Assembly (NCBI GenBank): GCA_008711295.1
Contig: VUYV01000070.1
Span: forward strand, 128,826-192,825
Direction: 5' to 3'
DNA from: Anarhynchus alexandrinus
Lineage: Eukaryota > Chordata > Aves > Charadriiformes > Charadriidae
Length of the DNA stretch: 64,000 nt
In this document: one piece after another, positions 21,847 to 33,902 of the stretch
Position numbering within the stretch: position 1 is the first letter of the stretch
How the letters are laid out: every line of letters begins with the position of its first letter
Made by a program: the position numbers and the translations under genes
The notes under the pieces: model-generated
Databases searched by the model: none
What the model was told of the DNA's origin: nothing
The model's input: the letters and a program-made list of their open reading frames with translations, nothing else

Positions 21847-22912
21847 GTACGTGGCCTGATTTTTCCTTCTAGTTTTACCAGTGACCAAGGCGACAGTGGG
21901 CAGTTACCAAGCGGAAGCAAATACCCCAATTTACCTGATCTGCCTGAATAATTAAACTGCTGAACAACCTGTTCCTTCTGTTTAAGATTTGATTTTGTTT
22001 TGTGATAAAATAACTTAAAATTGTCCAAATAATTGCTCTAGTAAAATAAGTCATAGTACTTTTGTCATTAGAAATGAGAGAAAGCCCATTATCACCTGTT
22101 CATGTATAGCATGCCCATAAAAGACAGGCTGTTAATCACATCAGATTTTGGTGAGGTGAAAACTTAGGACCTGACTCCTATGAGAAGTTATCTGAAAACA
22201 TTTCCCACCATATTTCTCTCTGAAAGCAGCAGCTGAGCTAGTTGACCTTGTATCTATTTCCAACATGCACTGATTTAAAGAGTGTATTTATATATATATT
22301 TTCATATATATCTCTCTCTCTGCATGTTGAGGAGGGCCTTACGTGGAATTTCTTACAGGTTTAGGACCCAAAGGCTTCTGCAGAGACTGGCTGCTGTGTT
22401 TCCTGTTGAACAAAGACCTTAAGCACCAGTTAACTTCAAGCAGGCGTGTAGTCTCACCGACATAAAAACACATTGTCATTAACTTTAATGGGACTACACA
22501 CATGTTTATAATGAAGCATATTAAGCATTTACTGTTCTGGGGCTTTGCAGATCTGAGCCTGTATTTTTGGACCTTGCCTCGGGCTCTTGTTTGAAAGAAA
22601 CACAGATAATTCTGTACCACTTGCGTACAGCTTGTGTACAAGCTGTACAGTGTGTAATTTGACAAAATGCAATCATTTTAACTTCTCTGATTCATTTGGG
22701 CTACTTTGACACATTTAAAATATTGCAGAATAATGTTCTTCATTAACATTTTTAAAATAGTTATTTTGTTTTGAAAAACGGTTTATTTTACCAAGGAGAA
22801 ATTTGCAACCTAAATTGACCTCGGTATATACAAAAGGCTTTGTGGTTTTTTTTAACCTTGACTTTCACAACTAACTGTTTTGAGCATATTATTTATCTGT
22901 TTTTTACTTCAG

Positions 22913-23137
22913 TTTTCCCTGTTTAAGCGAAAGCCACTGGCAGGCCAGAAGAATGTATGTAGCGAAAACGAAGATAGTTCTGGAAAGCCATTACAGAGTG
23001 AACAAGAAAAAGAAAAGGAAGATTTATCTGGTGAAGACAGTAAAGATGAAAACCAGAATCACACGTTGGACAATTCCAGGGAAACTGTGACTAACCAGGA
23101 CAGAAGGATGAAATCTTCTACTTGTATATTACTGTAA
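22913..23137 (+). CDS. RPGR: RPGR last constitutive exon 19 with CaaX box
   Basis: The final coding exon, starting after gttttttacttcag. It encodes 74 residues beginning FSLFKRKPLAGQK, matching human IFLFKRVPSINQK, then a Glu/Asp/Asn-rich stretch with KDENQNHTLDN (compare human KDADQNHMSQN), and ends RRMKSSTCILL and TAA. The last four residues, CILL, form a CaaX motif; human RPGR ends CTIL. In mammals this cysteine is prenylated, and the lipid allows binding to PDE6D and delivery to cilia, so the same trafficking route is inferred here. The terminal Leu predicts geranylgeranylation. The ORF15 isoform lacks this signal. Confidence 0.93.
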   Translation, partial: FSLFKRKPLAGQKNVCSENEDSSGKPLQSEQEKEKEDLSGEDSKDENQNHTLDNSRETVTNQDRRMKSSTCILL

Positions 23138-24363
23138 CACTGTTATAGTATGTAAGAATGTGACAGTCTTAAAGCACATTGTGCGATTTTTACTTGAAAA
23201 CAGTTATGACTCACTAGGGATGTTCATGGTTGCTTTTTTTGATTGATTTGATTGCTGTGGTTTTAAACATGCAGACCATTTTCCTGATATTTATTGGTAA
23301 TTTTAATAGTTGCAACTGATATGCTTGTCAGCATCTTGCTGGAGTTCTGTGGCCTTAACTGTTAGTGTTGTAAAACAAAATATATTTTTTTATGTGAAAA
23401 GTTGAATACAGGCATTTCATGGGTTTTGCTAAATAATTTTATGCTGTTTCAATCTACAGAGTACCACTTTATGATACTCTTGCAAAATTATAATATTTGA
23501 TGTAAGATGCTATTTGGTTTAACAAACTAGGTAAGAATATTGAAGTTCACATTTTAAAGAGGGTACTCACTTACGTAGAAATACATATCCATCTTTCTGT
23601 TCTGACTTCGAAAAACAGCAATAGAACTTTCAAGTTAACATGGAGGCCATTATTGAGGAAGTTACTTAAGTACGTGCCTAATTTCACGTATGGTAGCAGT
23701 TCCATTGGAAAGAGTTCCAAGGAGTAGTGTAAGTGTATAAGTAAGTGTCCTGCCAAACTGGGCCGTGGAGAAACCTTTCGTTTCTGAGAGATGCTGAGCA
23801 CCGTCGCTCCCACTGAAATCAGCGTAAGCTGATGGGACTCTCTCCTCACAGAATCGGGTCCAATAAAAAATGGACATCCTCACTGCTGTTTCAGTTGGAC
23901 TTGAATCCTATATTCTTTGAACATCCATACCTTAATGAGTCTCTAGTGAAGCTTTCCTTACTGGAAAATAATGTAACCAGAGTTACTATGGAGTACATTG
24001 GTATGACAAACAGATCGTTATGGGCTAAATATTCACATTTTTCTCAGGCATCCTAGCTTTTTTTCAGATGGAGACTGAGCAGCAGGAGTACTGAATCCCG
24101 TTACTGGTATGGATGAGCAGAATGTTTGGTTTTTTAATTAGTCCAAGAAGCAGAAGTAACAAACTCACTATTCTAATTACCAGCATTCCCTCTAAATACA
24201 ATTTGATTTCTGAAAATTTAGTCCAGGCGAGTTAGGAATATAACCCTTACCGTGATGAATCTGATCCAGGGTCTGTGTTTGCCCCTAAACTAAAAACTAA
24301 GCATACTAAAATGTGCTTAGTTTTTATGAATATACACAAGCTCTAGCATAAATATAAAATAAA
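23138..24363 (+). other. RPGR: Probable RPGR 3'UTR (constitutive isoform) with candidate polyA signals
   Basis: Non-coding AT-rich sequence following the TAA. AATAAA hexamers occur at 23862-23867 and 24358-24363; either could end the transcript. No other gene feature was seen. Confidence 0.45.
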
Positions 24364-27300
24364 GAACTATTTCTAAACTGAGTACTTTTCAGAATACTTT
24401 ACAAGGGACAGATGATTTTTGTAGAAAACCTAGAAAAAATGTTATTTAATTTCACTGACATAGGAACATATTTTAATATGCCTTTGGCCATATTTTGCCT
24501 TTGGATTACCAGTTTTTCCTAATTTCAGAGTTGCTTAGATTTTATATAATGTAGTCAGAAGTGTCTGGAGTTGGTTTTTCTGGAAGTTGATTCAGCTGAA
24601 CGCTTTGTCCCTATAAGTATGGCAGGTGCCCAGATTCTTTCATGGGGCTTCCTCTGTGCTACAGGAGGCATCATACTAAAAACCTGGGTGCCTGGGTCAT
24701 CCTTTGACAGAGTTAATTAAAATCCTTTTGTTTCTGTTATTTCTCTTTGGGCGGCTCTTGAGTTCTGCAATGAACCTTACATGAGCTTTTTTTTTTCTCC
24801 CAATGTGCATTATATATTTGCATATTTTCTTGTTTTCCTGAATGCACATGTGATTTCTATTCTACTTGGATACTGTTGTGAATAGTAAAGAAGTGGAAAA
24901 GGAGAAATTAAGTAAATATTGCCCTCATTACTTTAAATAAGCTTTAATTATTTTTTAAGGGGAGATCAGTCATAGAAATTGTTACTGTAAGGACAGCTTC
25001 TTTTTTTAAAATGTGAACAAATTTAGGGAAAAATATTACTTAAAAGTGGGAATTACTCTTAAAACTAATGCTACAGAAGTTTATGTACTGGATTCTAAAC
25101 TGATGTACACCAAAGCAGTTTCAGGGACTTGTACATTTATCTTGTCCATACACTTCACTTAAGAAGAAGCAGGAACAAATTAATCCGTTCAGATGTCTTT
25201 TTTACTTGTCTTCCTCGGCAATAAAAAAAAAAAAAGATTAAACAAATAAAACAAGTTACATGTCCATGTGTATTAAAGTGTGGGTTTTTTTAACAAGTTC
25301 ACAATCTTTAAGATAAAAATGTCAGGGGTTTATTACTGAAAGGCTTTCATCAACTGATGAGTAGGAAAAAGTCGTAGAAACCCTTAAAATACGGTTTTCT
25401 CTGTTTTTTCTTACTTTCCCAAAGATAACTATCAACTTAAATCTTTACTTCCAGATTTCACGACCCCGTCGTGCAACTGAGATTGTGCTTTAGAGCTGCT
25501 GGTTTTCTAAAATTTCACCATCGAAGCTGCCACTAGATGGAGTCTGTGCTCTTCGAAGGTGTAACTGTCTCATCCCACCCAGCCTCTGGAGCCAGAAATT
25601 TTCCTTCCCCTGGCCCCTGAAAAGCAGTTAAAGATACTCACTCTGTATCAAATTTTCTGATTCGACCTTCTCTGAAAACTTTATGTTTTCTGGCATATCG
25701 CTTTTGGCGTTAAAGTACTCTGGTGCTTTGACGTGTTTATATAGTGTATTTTTAAAGTTTTAGACTGTGTATTTGCAAAAATATAAAGACAGAAAAAACC
25801 CCAATTACTCATGTATTTCTCAAGGTAGGTGTTCAGTGGTCAAATTCTGATGCAGAAATGTAAGTCTAGGTATACATGTTTGATATAAAAAAAGTGCATC
25901 TTGCAGACTTATATCTACATATATGCACTGATACATCTATACATGTATATATATAGGTGAAGATACATGTGTATATAGACATATGCGTGTATGTATATGA
26001 ATGATCAAACGTGTACCTGACCTCCTGAAATTTCCATTTCATTCATATATTTACATATGCGTGTTTATTGATTTCCAGGAAGCACGGGATTCATTTATGC
26101 AGCTACTGTTCATATGTGAGTTTGTGGGGATTGAAGTAGAAGAGGAGAGAATGTCCTGTTTAAACAGTATTTTATATACCCAAAGATAATAATAATAATA
26201 TTAATATATCAAATGAACTTTATGCAACTTTTTCCTTTTTCTTCCAGGAAATATTTGTATAATATGCAAACTATGTCCAATCTTTGTCCTTGGGGAAGAT
26301 TTTCAGACGTGCTGTTGACATTAGGGTAGCTGAAGTAAATTGAATTAATATCACAATGGTAAACCACTGTAAGTCCAGATAATCATATATACACAAGCTA
26401 ATCTTACATGACTATTGATAAACTAAGTAGAGGTTCACTTAAAATGTACTCACGAATAAGACATGAACTTGTCCAGCTTTTGACAGCTGGCTTTTGACAT
26501 CGAGCATTTTTGACATTTACTTAGTATATCAGAAATGCTTTCTTGCACACAAAGCGCATTCTGTACTCAATTTCTGTTGAAATTGCTGGCCAGGCTCCTT
26601 GCGGGCCCAGAAAGGGGTGGTTCTTAAAGCAACATAGTTACGCTACCACTGGCCATCCTACTATCACCGCTCTCTACATCTGATACCCCCCAGGTGAAGG
26701 AGTAACCCTTCCCTCAGATTTACGACGTGTACCAAGCAGCGCGGATGCTTAACAACACAGAAAAAAAACTAAATGTTCCAAATATACCTAAAATATCTGA
26801 ATTAGCAGTAGAAAGGAAATCACTTAAGTTAGATATTAAAATCCGATAATTGCGCACATTTAAAAATACCCAAATGTTGTCTAGGAAAATGATAACCATT
26901 TGCTGCATCCTTGGACTATTTTCTCTCTTTAAAATATAAATAAACTCCCTCTAAATCCCCTGTGAGTGTTTTTAAGAGCTATAGCATTTATACTATTCAC
27001 TACTCAGAAGGGTTTACAGCGTTTTCACACCCTGTTATGTCTAAATTCCTTTTAGAACTCCGTGTCCTGGTGAAGTGTGATGAGGCCACTGGCAGTGGTG
27101 ACAACTGGAGAAATAATTGCTTTGGTAGTAGGTCTGCTTCGCTCAGTACCTCATACTGGTGAGGTCTCAAACTTCACACCTATTTGCCTTCTAAGACTGT
27201 GTTGGAATTACATCTTAATCACAATATATAATTAGCAGTCTCTTTTTCAGGACCAGGTAGTAATGACTCAACAAAACCATTGCAACACCCAAATCTGGCT

Positions 27301-30300
27301 AAACTGTTGTTCTTTTATTTGTACACAAAGAAATCTTTCATTGTCAAGACCATTCATTTGATGTTGAAACAGTTTAGACACAGCTGTTTCCAATCACACC
27401 CATCAAAAGCTGAAGCGATACTAACAGAATTTTAAGAGATGTCAACAGCTTTAAAAAAATTAAAAATACAGAGGTTTTGTTCTTCACTATATCTACTAAA
27501 CATTAAACCATATATCAGCTGATATACTCCATACTATTCTTAAAAATATTTCTGCATCATTCCGTATCTGAGAATGCAATATTGTCTCTCCCACGAGATT
27601 TCTGGTTTGCTGGCTGCCTAAGATGCTCTGTGAGTAGGACACATGCACCCCGCCAGAGGGAAGGGGGAAAAGGCAACTGGTGTTCTTGAAGACTTGCTGT
27701 GTATGTATACTATGTATATGTTATGTATGTGCCTGACCCGGACTTCACGTTGAAATTTTCCATAGTTTTGGTAGTGGAGAAATGGACGGAAAGTTAGTCT
27801 AGCCACCTCCTTTATGCCATTGCTGGAAGAGAGGGCATGAGGCCACCATTAACTGGGAAGACCCAAGGAGACTTCTGCAGATCGCTGTTGTAGGGAGCAC
27901 GTAAGTGCTCAGGGATGGAACACACAGACAGAGAGTGCTGCCCTGAAGAACATTTCATTTCCCAGAAATATGGTATTTCTATGGCCAGGGCAGTATATTC
28001 TTTTGTCAAGGAGCATGCCATTAAGGCTTAGGTGTAACCTAAGAAAGAAAATTATTAGGATATATTTTAAGATTATTATTTCACGCAAGAAACTATTTGA
28101 TCATTATCTCTGTTGTTTAAGCTTATAGAAGAAGAATTTCCATTGGTCTACATCCTTCTGACATTTTTAGCCGGTGATGCCTTCTTGTAGGCTGGCCTCT
28201 AGTGTTTCTTTCCTGCCTGTCATCTTAGGAAAACCAGCTTTCTATTAGAAAACATGAATACATCACTTAAAAATGCAAAACGAGCAAAGTCTCTTTGACA
28301 GACGCAATATCTGCAGTGGAGACGCCTTTTGAAAACGGCACTGAGAGAAGCATCTCCTCTGCGTGAACTGAAGCTCGTGTACTGGCAGTGGGCTTTCATG
28401 GCCACGTGCTGCCAGCAGCAGTGTGGTAACATGTAGGAATTTTGTCTGTCCTTCCCCAAACAGCGCTCTGTGTGACACACACCCACCTGCCTCTTTCTGG
28501 CCATGTCTCCCCCCAACTTTTTTTTGCCTTTTTTCCTCTCGGCACCTCCAGTTCCTCACCACAGCCGTGCCCACCAGCAGAGCTGCTCTTGCTGCCCGTT
28601 ATCTCCACAGGTCAATCCCAATCTTTGCTTCCACTTCAGTCTCCCGCTCCTGGACTCTTTGTCAGAGCTTCAGAAACGTCCCCACACTGGAGTGCACCCC
28701 ACCGTCCTGCAAGTGCCCGGAGTGCCCCCAGAGTGGGATGCTGACAGGGACCAGCGTCCTAGAAAAGTTCATAAGCAACGGGCTGATATCCAGAGGGGAA
28801 AAAATTGGCCGGAGGAGCTGGCAGTGACGAGCAGCTGGAAGGAGGGTCTGGTAACAGCAAACATTGAGCAACAAGTAATATTTCTAAACGTTGCTGTCAC
28901 TAAACATCGTAAGAAAGTAATTCATAAACCTCAAATGTTGTAAGAATTGTCCAGAAGAATGGCTTTTTTTTTTTTTCATTATTATTATTATTGTTTTAGG
29001 ACCGTCTCTATTTCTGCAGATATCTGCACGAGTAACTTGAAAGCGTTAGAGCATTCTTATTCAGTAAGGCTCTTCACTGGGCTAAAAACGCTGTGTAGTT
29101 TGGATTTGGCCCCTAGTTTGTCATCCTCTTATCATGACTAATCAAATCTTAGTTAGGGCTTCCAAAACTTAATTACATGCAGCTGGGTTATTGGGTTGTG
29201 GGTTGTTTGGTTTGGGTTTTTTTTTCCTTATCATTCTTTTACTATTTGGAGAAAAAGGATTCAATTGTTAAACATTATTAAAAATTGTACTTTAATGAAT
29301 TTCTCCCCTCCCCCAAATGCTGTATTTTCATTATCGCTGTAACTGTAGTTAAGTTAAAGCTATTCTGGTACAGAATAATAAAATTATAGTTCTGAAACGC
29401 TATTAAAAAAAACATGAAATTATGTGCTTAAGTTAACTCCTTGGCATAATAAGAATATATCTTCAAGTCTCCAAGAGCACTTAACTTTGCTTTGGGTCTT
29501 ATTGCTTATTCAACTAAGACATTCTCACACACTTTCATGGTGTTCTATTGCTTAATTTCAGTTTTCAAAGATTTCTTTATTAAATTTCTTTATTTAATCT
29601 GGGACTGCATTTCATTTACCTCAAAAACTGTGAGTCTTCAATGAAAAGCACACTGGGTATTTCTTGTGTAATGCCAGTAGTGCCTGGAACTCCAAATAAC
29701 CACAAACTTAAATATTTGGAATTTTTTCTCTGAAAATTGAGAGCTGAACTGTGAGGTAAAAGTGACCAGGACTGCGCTTTCAAATTCAATAAATGTGACA
29801 TTTGTTTAATACATTCCTAGTTCCAAATGCTTTCTCCTATTAAAAGGTCCCTTAAGAAAACTACTTTACAAAAATGTAATTTGTGTTGCAAATTCCAAAG
29901 AGGTTTTTAAAGATGCCTTGAACTTGTCTTGCAAGCCCCAATCTTTTGCATGGTTTTACATAGCTGCCATTCTGACAAAGACGTGGAATAAGGGTTACAT
30001 TGCCCAGAGAAACTCCCGAGCCAGCTTGCACCGGAATGAATGCCCACCTCAGTACCGGCGTGTTTACAAGGCTGATTTCAAACAGCCCATGAAGGATGCA
30101 TTCACGCTGCTAGTTACGCTCGCGCTTGCATCTGAATTTGAGCTGTAACTTGCAGACTATGTAAACTCTTGAATCTCTTGCCTTTCTCAGGGCAGCTAGA
30201 ACGCTCCAAGAGCTGGATGCCAGAGGAACACAGGCATCCCAGGCGAGCTCACGCACAATGCTCATAGTGAGCTTTGCAAAAACCCATGCAGCTGACAGCC

Positions 30301-30311
30301 AAGACATAGTA

Positions 30312-30929
30312 AAAACCGTATCCTGGGCTGCATCAAAAGAAGTGTGGCCAGCAGGTCAAAGGAGGTGACTCCGCCCCTCTACTCCACTCTTGTGAGACCC
30401 CACCTGGAGTACTGCATCCAGCTCTGGAGTCCCCAACATAAGAAGGACATGGACCTGCTGGAGCGCATCCAGAGGAGAGCCACGAGGATGATCCGAGGGC
30501 TGGAGCACCTCTCCTAGGAGGAGAGGCTGAAAGAGTTGGGGCTGTTCAGCCTGGAGAAGAGAAGGAGAAGGCTCCTGGGAGATCTTATTGCGGCCTTCCA
30601 GTACCTAAAGGGGGCATACAGGAGAGCTGGGGAAGGACTTTTTACTAGGGCATGTAGTGATAGGATGAGGGGGAATGGCTTTAAACTGGAAGAGGGCAGG
30701 TTTAGATTAAACATTAGGAAGACGTTTTTCTCTTTGAGGGTGGTAAGGCACTGGAACAGGTTGCCCAGAGAAGTTGTGGAGGCCCCATCCCTGGAGGTGT
30801 TCAAGGCCAGGCTGGACGTGGCCTTGGGCAACCTGGTCTAGTGGGAGGTGTCCCTGCCTATGGCAGGGGGGTTGGAACTCGATGATCTTCAAGGTCCCTT
30901 CCAACCTAAACCATTCTCTGATTCTATGA
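30312..30929 (+). mobile_element. CR1 LINE 3' fragment, sense
   Basis: It begins with the 'ILGCIKRS'-type region, runs through '[25 protein letters not shown]'-like sequence, and continues through [17 protein letters not shown] and [18 protein letters not shown]. It ends in ggttggaactcgatgatctt, then ccttccaacctaaaccattc and an attctatga tail. A TAG at about 30517 and other changes break the ORF2 frame. The 3' end differs from the copies at 18643 and 57841, so it belongs to another CR1 subfamily. Confidence 0.95.
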
Positions 30930-31316
30930 AAAGCAGCCGGAAAACACCCATGGTCAAGCTGTTTGAAAGGATGGAATCACACCTACGCAATCAGGAGGAA
31001 CACAAAAGCAGGTTAAAAGCTCGTTGATTACGGTGAATCAAATGGGATGTGCACCTGTACCAATTTGGACACCACAGCAGCAGTTAACTGATTGCACCCA
31101 CTACTGACGACTGTGCTTCTCACACTGAGAGGCCGACCAGCCACGGAGGGTTTGTCACCACCAGCACACTTTTGTACGGTGGCAATGAAGTTTTAAATGG
31201 CCAGAAAGGGCTACCCAAGAGGGAGGCTGTGAGCCCTATCGTTTGGACGATACTGGGACAGCTGGTGGAGAAGCGGCAGCTGCATCAAGACTTCTGCTGG
31301 CAGCAGCTTCTTGTCA

Positions 31317-31528
31317 CACAGAATCACACTGAATGGTCATGGTTGGAAGGGGCCTCTGGAAATCACCTAGCCCAACCCCCCTGCCAGAGCAGGGTCACCC
31401 ACAGCAGGTTGCACAGGACGGTGTCCAGGTGGGTTTTGAATGTGTCCAGAGTAGGAGACTCCACAACCTCTCTGGGCAGCCTGTTCCAGTGCTCTGCCAC
31501 CCTCAAAGGAAAGAAGTCCCTCCTCAAG
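31317..31528 (-). mobile_element. CR1 LINE 3' end, antisense
   Basis: A short CR1 3' terminus in antisense. The + strand shows cacagaatcacactgaatgg, ggttggaaggggcctctgg, and ccccctgccagagcagggtc, followed by the complement of the [19 protein letters not shown] coding end. It resembles the 18643 copy in its 3' end and lies about 390 bp from the oppositely oriented CR1 at 30312-30929. Confidence 0.93.
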
Positions 31529-32361
31529 TCCATCCCTTGTCCAACGCTATCATACTGGTATAGACCTTATGTTCTTAGGAAGAATGTCTAAATGAAGGCC
31601 AGTGTTTTGCAAATGGGCAGCTAAAAGGACATACACAAAGAGAAAGCAAGAGGTACCTGACCCATTAAGACCTGCTTCACGTACCTGTATTGTCCCAGCA
31701 CATTCACGTGCTGCACTTTTACCAAAGCTTTGTAGCACTGATAAACTACAGAGATTATCACTATTTATTACAGATTTCTAAACTTTTACTTTAATCTTTT
31801 CTATGATACTTGTGCCAACAATAATAGCCTAAAGCACACCCTTTTCTCTTATTCTTCTGCTTTCAAACAGAGTAAAGTTGGTCTTTTTAATCTCTCCTCA
31901 CATGGAAATTTAATCTTTCCTTGGGGTGTTAAAGAGTAGTGGCTCAGATGATGCTACCATTGGTTTTGTTACTCCTTTTGTTGTTTTTTTTTTTAATCAA
32001 GGTGATCAAAACTGTCTATGGAAGCCTGGGCAGAGCATGATCAACTCGGAGAAGAGCTAGTGCTGAGGACCCAGTTCCTACCCATACCCATTCGGGTATT
32101 TCACTCGAGAGGAGCTCCAGCCTGGCCCTGTGGGTGCAGGAGGTGCACGTGTTCCTGTGCACGTTTCCATCTCAGACACCAAATGTGGCAGATTTGATTG
32201 GGGAGGTATGCTCCAGGTGCACTCCTGATCCAAAGAAAAACATGGAATAGAAGAAAATGTTTCGGAGAAAGCTCCCAAACACAGCGCCCACCCAGCAAGA
32301 TCTCATTTCTTTCTTATGCCACTTTGGTATAGCCAGCCTCAAAGGTTGGCAAAACAGGCAT

Positions 32362-32412
32362 CTCTTCTTCTTCTTCTTCCTCCTCTTCTTCTTCTTCTTC
32401 TTCTTCATCTTC
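32362..32412. repeat. TTC/CTT trinucleotide microsatellite
   Basis: A run of TTC units with a few TCC interruptions, between RPGR and SRPX. This pyrimidine tract gives spurious Lys/Arg-rich frames on the minus strand. Confidence 0.9.
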
Positions 32413-33390
32413 TGTTCTAGACTAGGTCTTCCCCTTGAGATGACTATCCCCCCCCGAAAATTGGTATCCCTTAAAGAAACATTCTTTTACTTACTAGATG
32501 GTATTTCCCTATTTGCTTGTGCTTTGCTGCAAATAGTGCAGCATGAGCGTGGGACCCTAGGAATTCCCCTGTGATCTCTCCCCCCTTACTGCCCCAGCAT
32601 GCAAACTCTTTAGAGGCACCACACCAGCTGGGGGTGGTGCTTTCCTGCACTTTCACTAGTTTATAGTGCACATTAGATGCTACCTCTAATGCTGGAAAGT
32701 GAAAAAAAAAAATGAAATTAATATCAAAGCTAAGCTGTAGTCAAGCTGCAGGGTTGACAGATCTCAAATCAAAAGCGTTGGAACATTTGATGCTCTGCCT
32801 GAAGCCCTCGCTTCCGCAGGGTAGGAGCGATTGGGGAATTTGCTTTCATCTGGAAAGAAGAAAAAAAAGCCTCTAGTCTTTGTGGTTATGGACGAAAGCC
32901 TGAAAATGTGACCCCGCAACACCCTCGCAGCTCAAAAAGCTAATGGGAAACGTGAAGACCTCAAACTTTTTTTCCTCAATCTCATGACTTTTGAGGCTCT
33001 GACTCATGATTTTTGACCATTTAAGCTTGGCCATCTGCAAACTGCTGAGCAACCGGAGCAGCTCATCTTGGAAAGCGCCGTCCGTTCCCCTGCCCGCAAA
33101 ACTCTCCAGGCCCGCGCTTGGCCGCCACTGCCACCCTGGACGGGGCCCGGGGAGCCGCCAGTGGCCTCCGTGCATCCCGAGGTCCCCACATCGTCAGAGA
33201 AGGGACCAGAGGGAGCGCGGCTCTGCCTCCCCATCCCGCCCTCCGCTTAAGGGGAGCCCCGACGGCAGGGAGGCGAGGGTTGCAGCCGGGGCTGGCTCCC
33301 CCCATCATCCCCCCCAGCCTTGGAAGGGGACGCTGTCCCGGCCAGCTCGGTGCCCCGGTTGAGGTCGGGACGGCTCAGCGGGCCAGGGGT

Positions 33391-33411
33391 ACACACACAC
33401 ACACACACACC
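33391..33411. repeat. (AC)n microsatellite in the SRPX promoter region
   Basis: About ten AC dinucleotides in tandem inside the CpG island, about 420 bp upstream of the SRPX start codon. Confidence 0.97.
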
Positions 33412-33832
33412 GGGGCGCCAGTCGACGGTCCAAGGCACTGCCGGGGCGATTCCCGGAGGCCACGTCTGGGGCGGGGGGGGCGGACCATGACTGCGGGAGG
33501 AGCCCCTCGGGGACGGGACGGGACGACTGCGGGACACACCGGCACCGGAGCCCCGAGGGATGAAAAAGGGGGAAGCGGGGGGGCAGCACGTCCCTTCCAA
33601 ACACCCGAGCCCCCTTCGCGCCCGCCGCCGGTCGGGGCAGGAGGCGAGGCGAAGCGGGGAGGGGCGGGCGGTCTTCCCCGGCGGCGGGAGGAGGAGAAGG
33701 AGGAGGAGGAGTCTCCGGCGGCGCCCGGGAGCCCGCTCGGAGAATGTCTCCGTCCCACTCCTCCTCCTCCCCCGCCTGCCCCTTTGCCGCGCAGCCCTCA
33801 GCCGGGAAGGGCCGTCGCCGCCGCCGCGCAGC

Positions 33833-33902
33833 ATGGGGAGCCGCTGGCTGCGCCTCGCCGCGCTGCTCGCCCTGGGCGCCTGCCCCGGCCTGGCCTACGA
33901 GG
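33833..33902 (+). CDS. SRPX: SRPX exon 1: start codon and signal peptide
   Basis: SRPX (sushi-repeat-containing protein X-linked, also called DRS or ETX1) is a secreted or ER-routed protein with sushi and HYR domains, linked in mammals to growth suppression and apoptosis. This exon encodes 23 residues plus one base. The protein starts MGSRWLRLAALLALG (human starts MGS too), has a hydrophobic core, and a likely signal-peptidase site after PGLA, leaving YEG. The ATG has a good context (A at -3, G at +4). The donor g/gtaggg follows at 33903 and exits in phase 1, exactly what exon 2 at 60936 needs. An in-frame ATG 91 codons upstream exists, but the Met at 33833 is preferred because it gives the signal peptide and the human-like start. 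Confidence 0.88.

Larger units (their letters stand above)
24364..33039. other. Intergenic region RPGR-SRPX
   Basis: About 8.7 kb between the probable RPGR end and the SRPX CpG island. It contains simple repeats (an ATAC/ATGT-rich stretch at about 25905-26000, ATT runs at 28978-28993, a TTC run at 32362-32412) and two CR1 fragments (30312-30929 and 31317-31528). A GC-richer stretch at 28380-28860 has overlapping open frames on both strands but no recognisable protein. I see no supported gene here. Confidence 0.6.

Noticed and set aside
28396..28943. Overlapping ORFs on both strands in a GC-richer intergenic stretch
   Set aside because: No recognisable domain and a Cys/Pro/Ser-rich chance composition, with no splice pattern I could connect.
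30110..30307. Minus-strand 65-codon ORF and overlapping + strand 76-codon ORF upstream of the CR1 at 30312
   Set aside because: Short, with no similarity recognised and no splice sites consistent with a gene.
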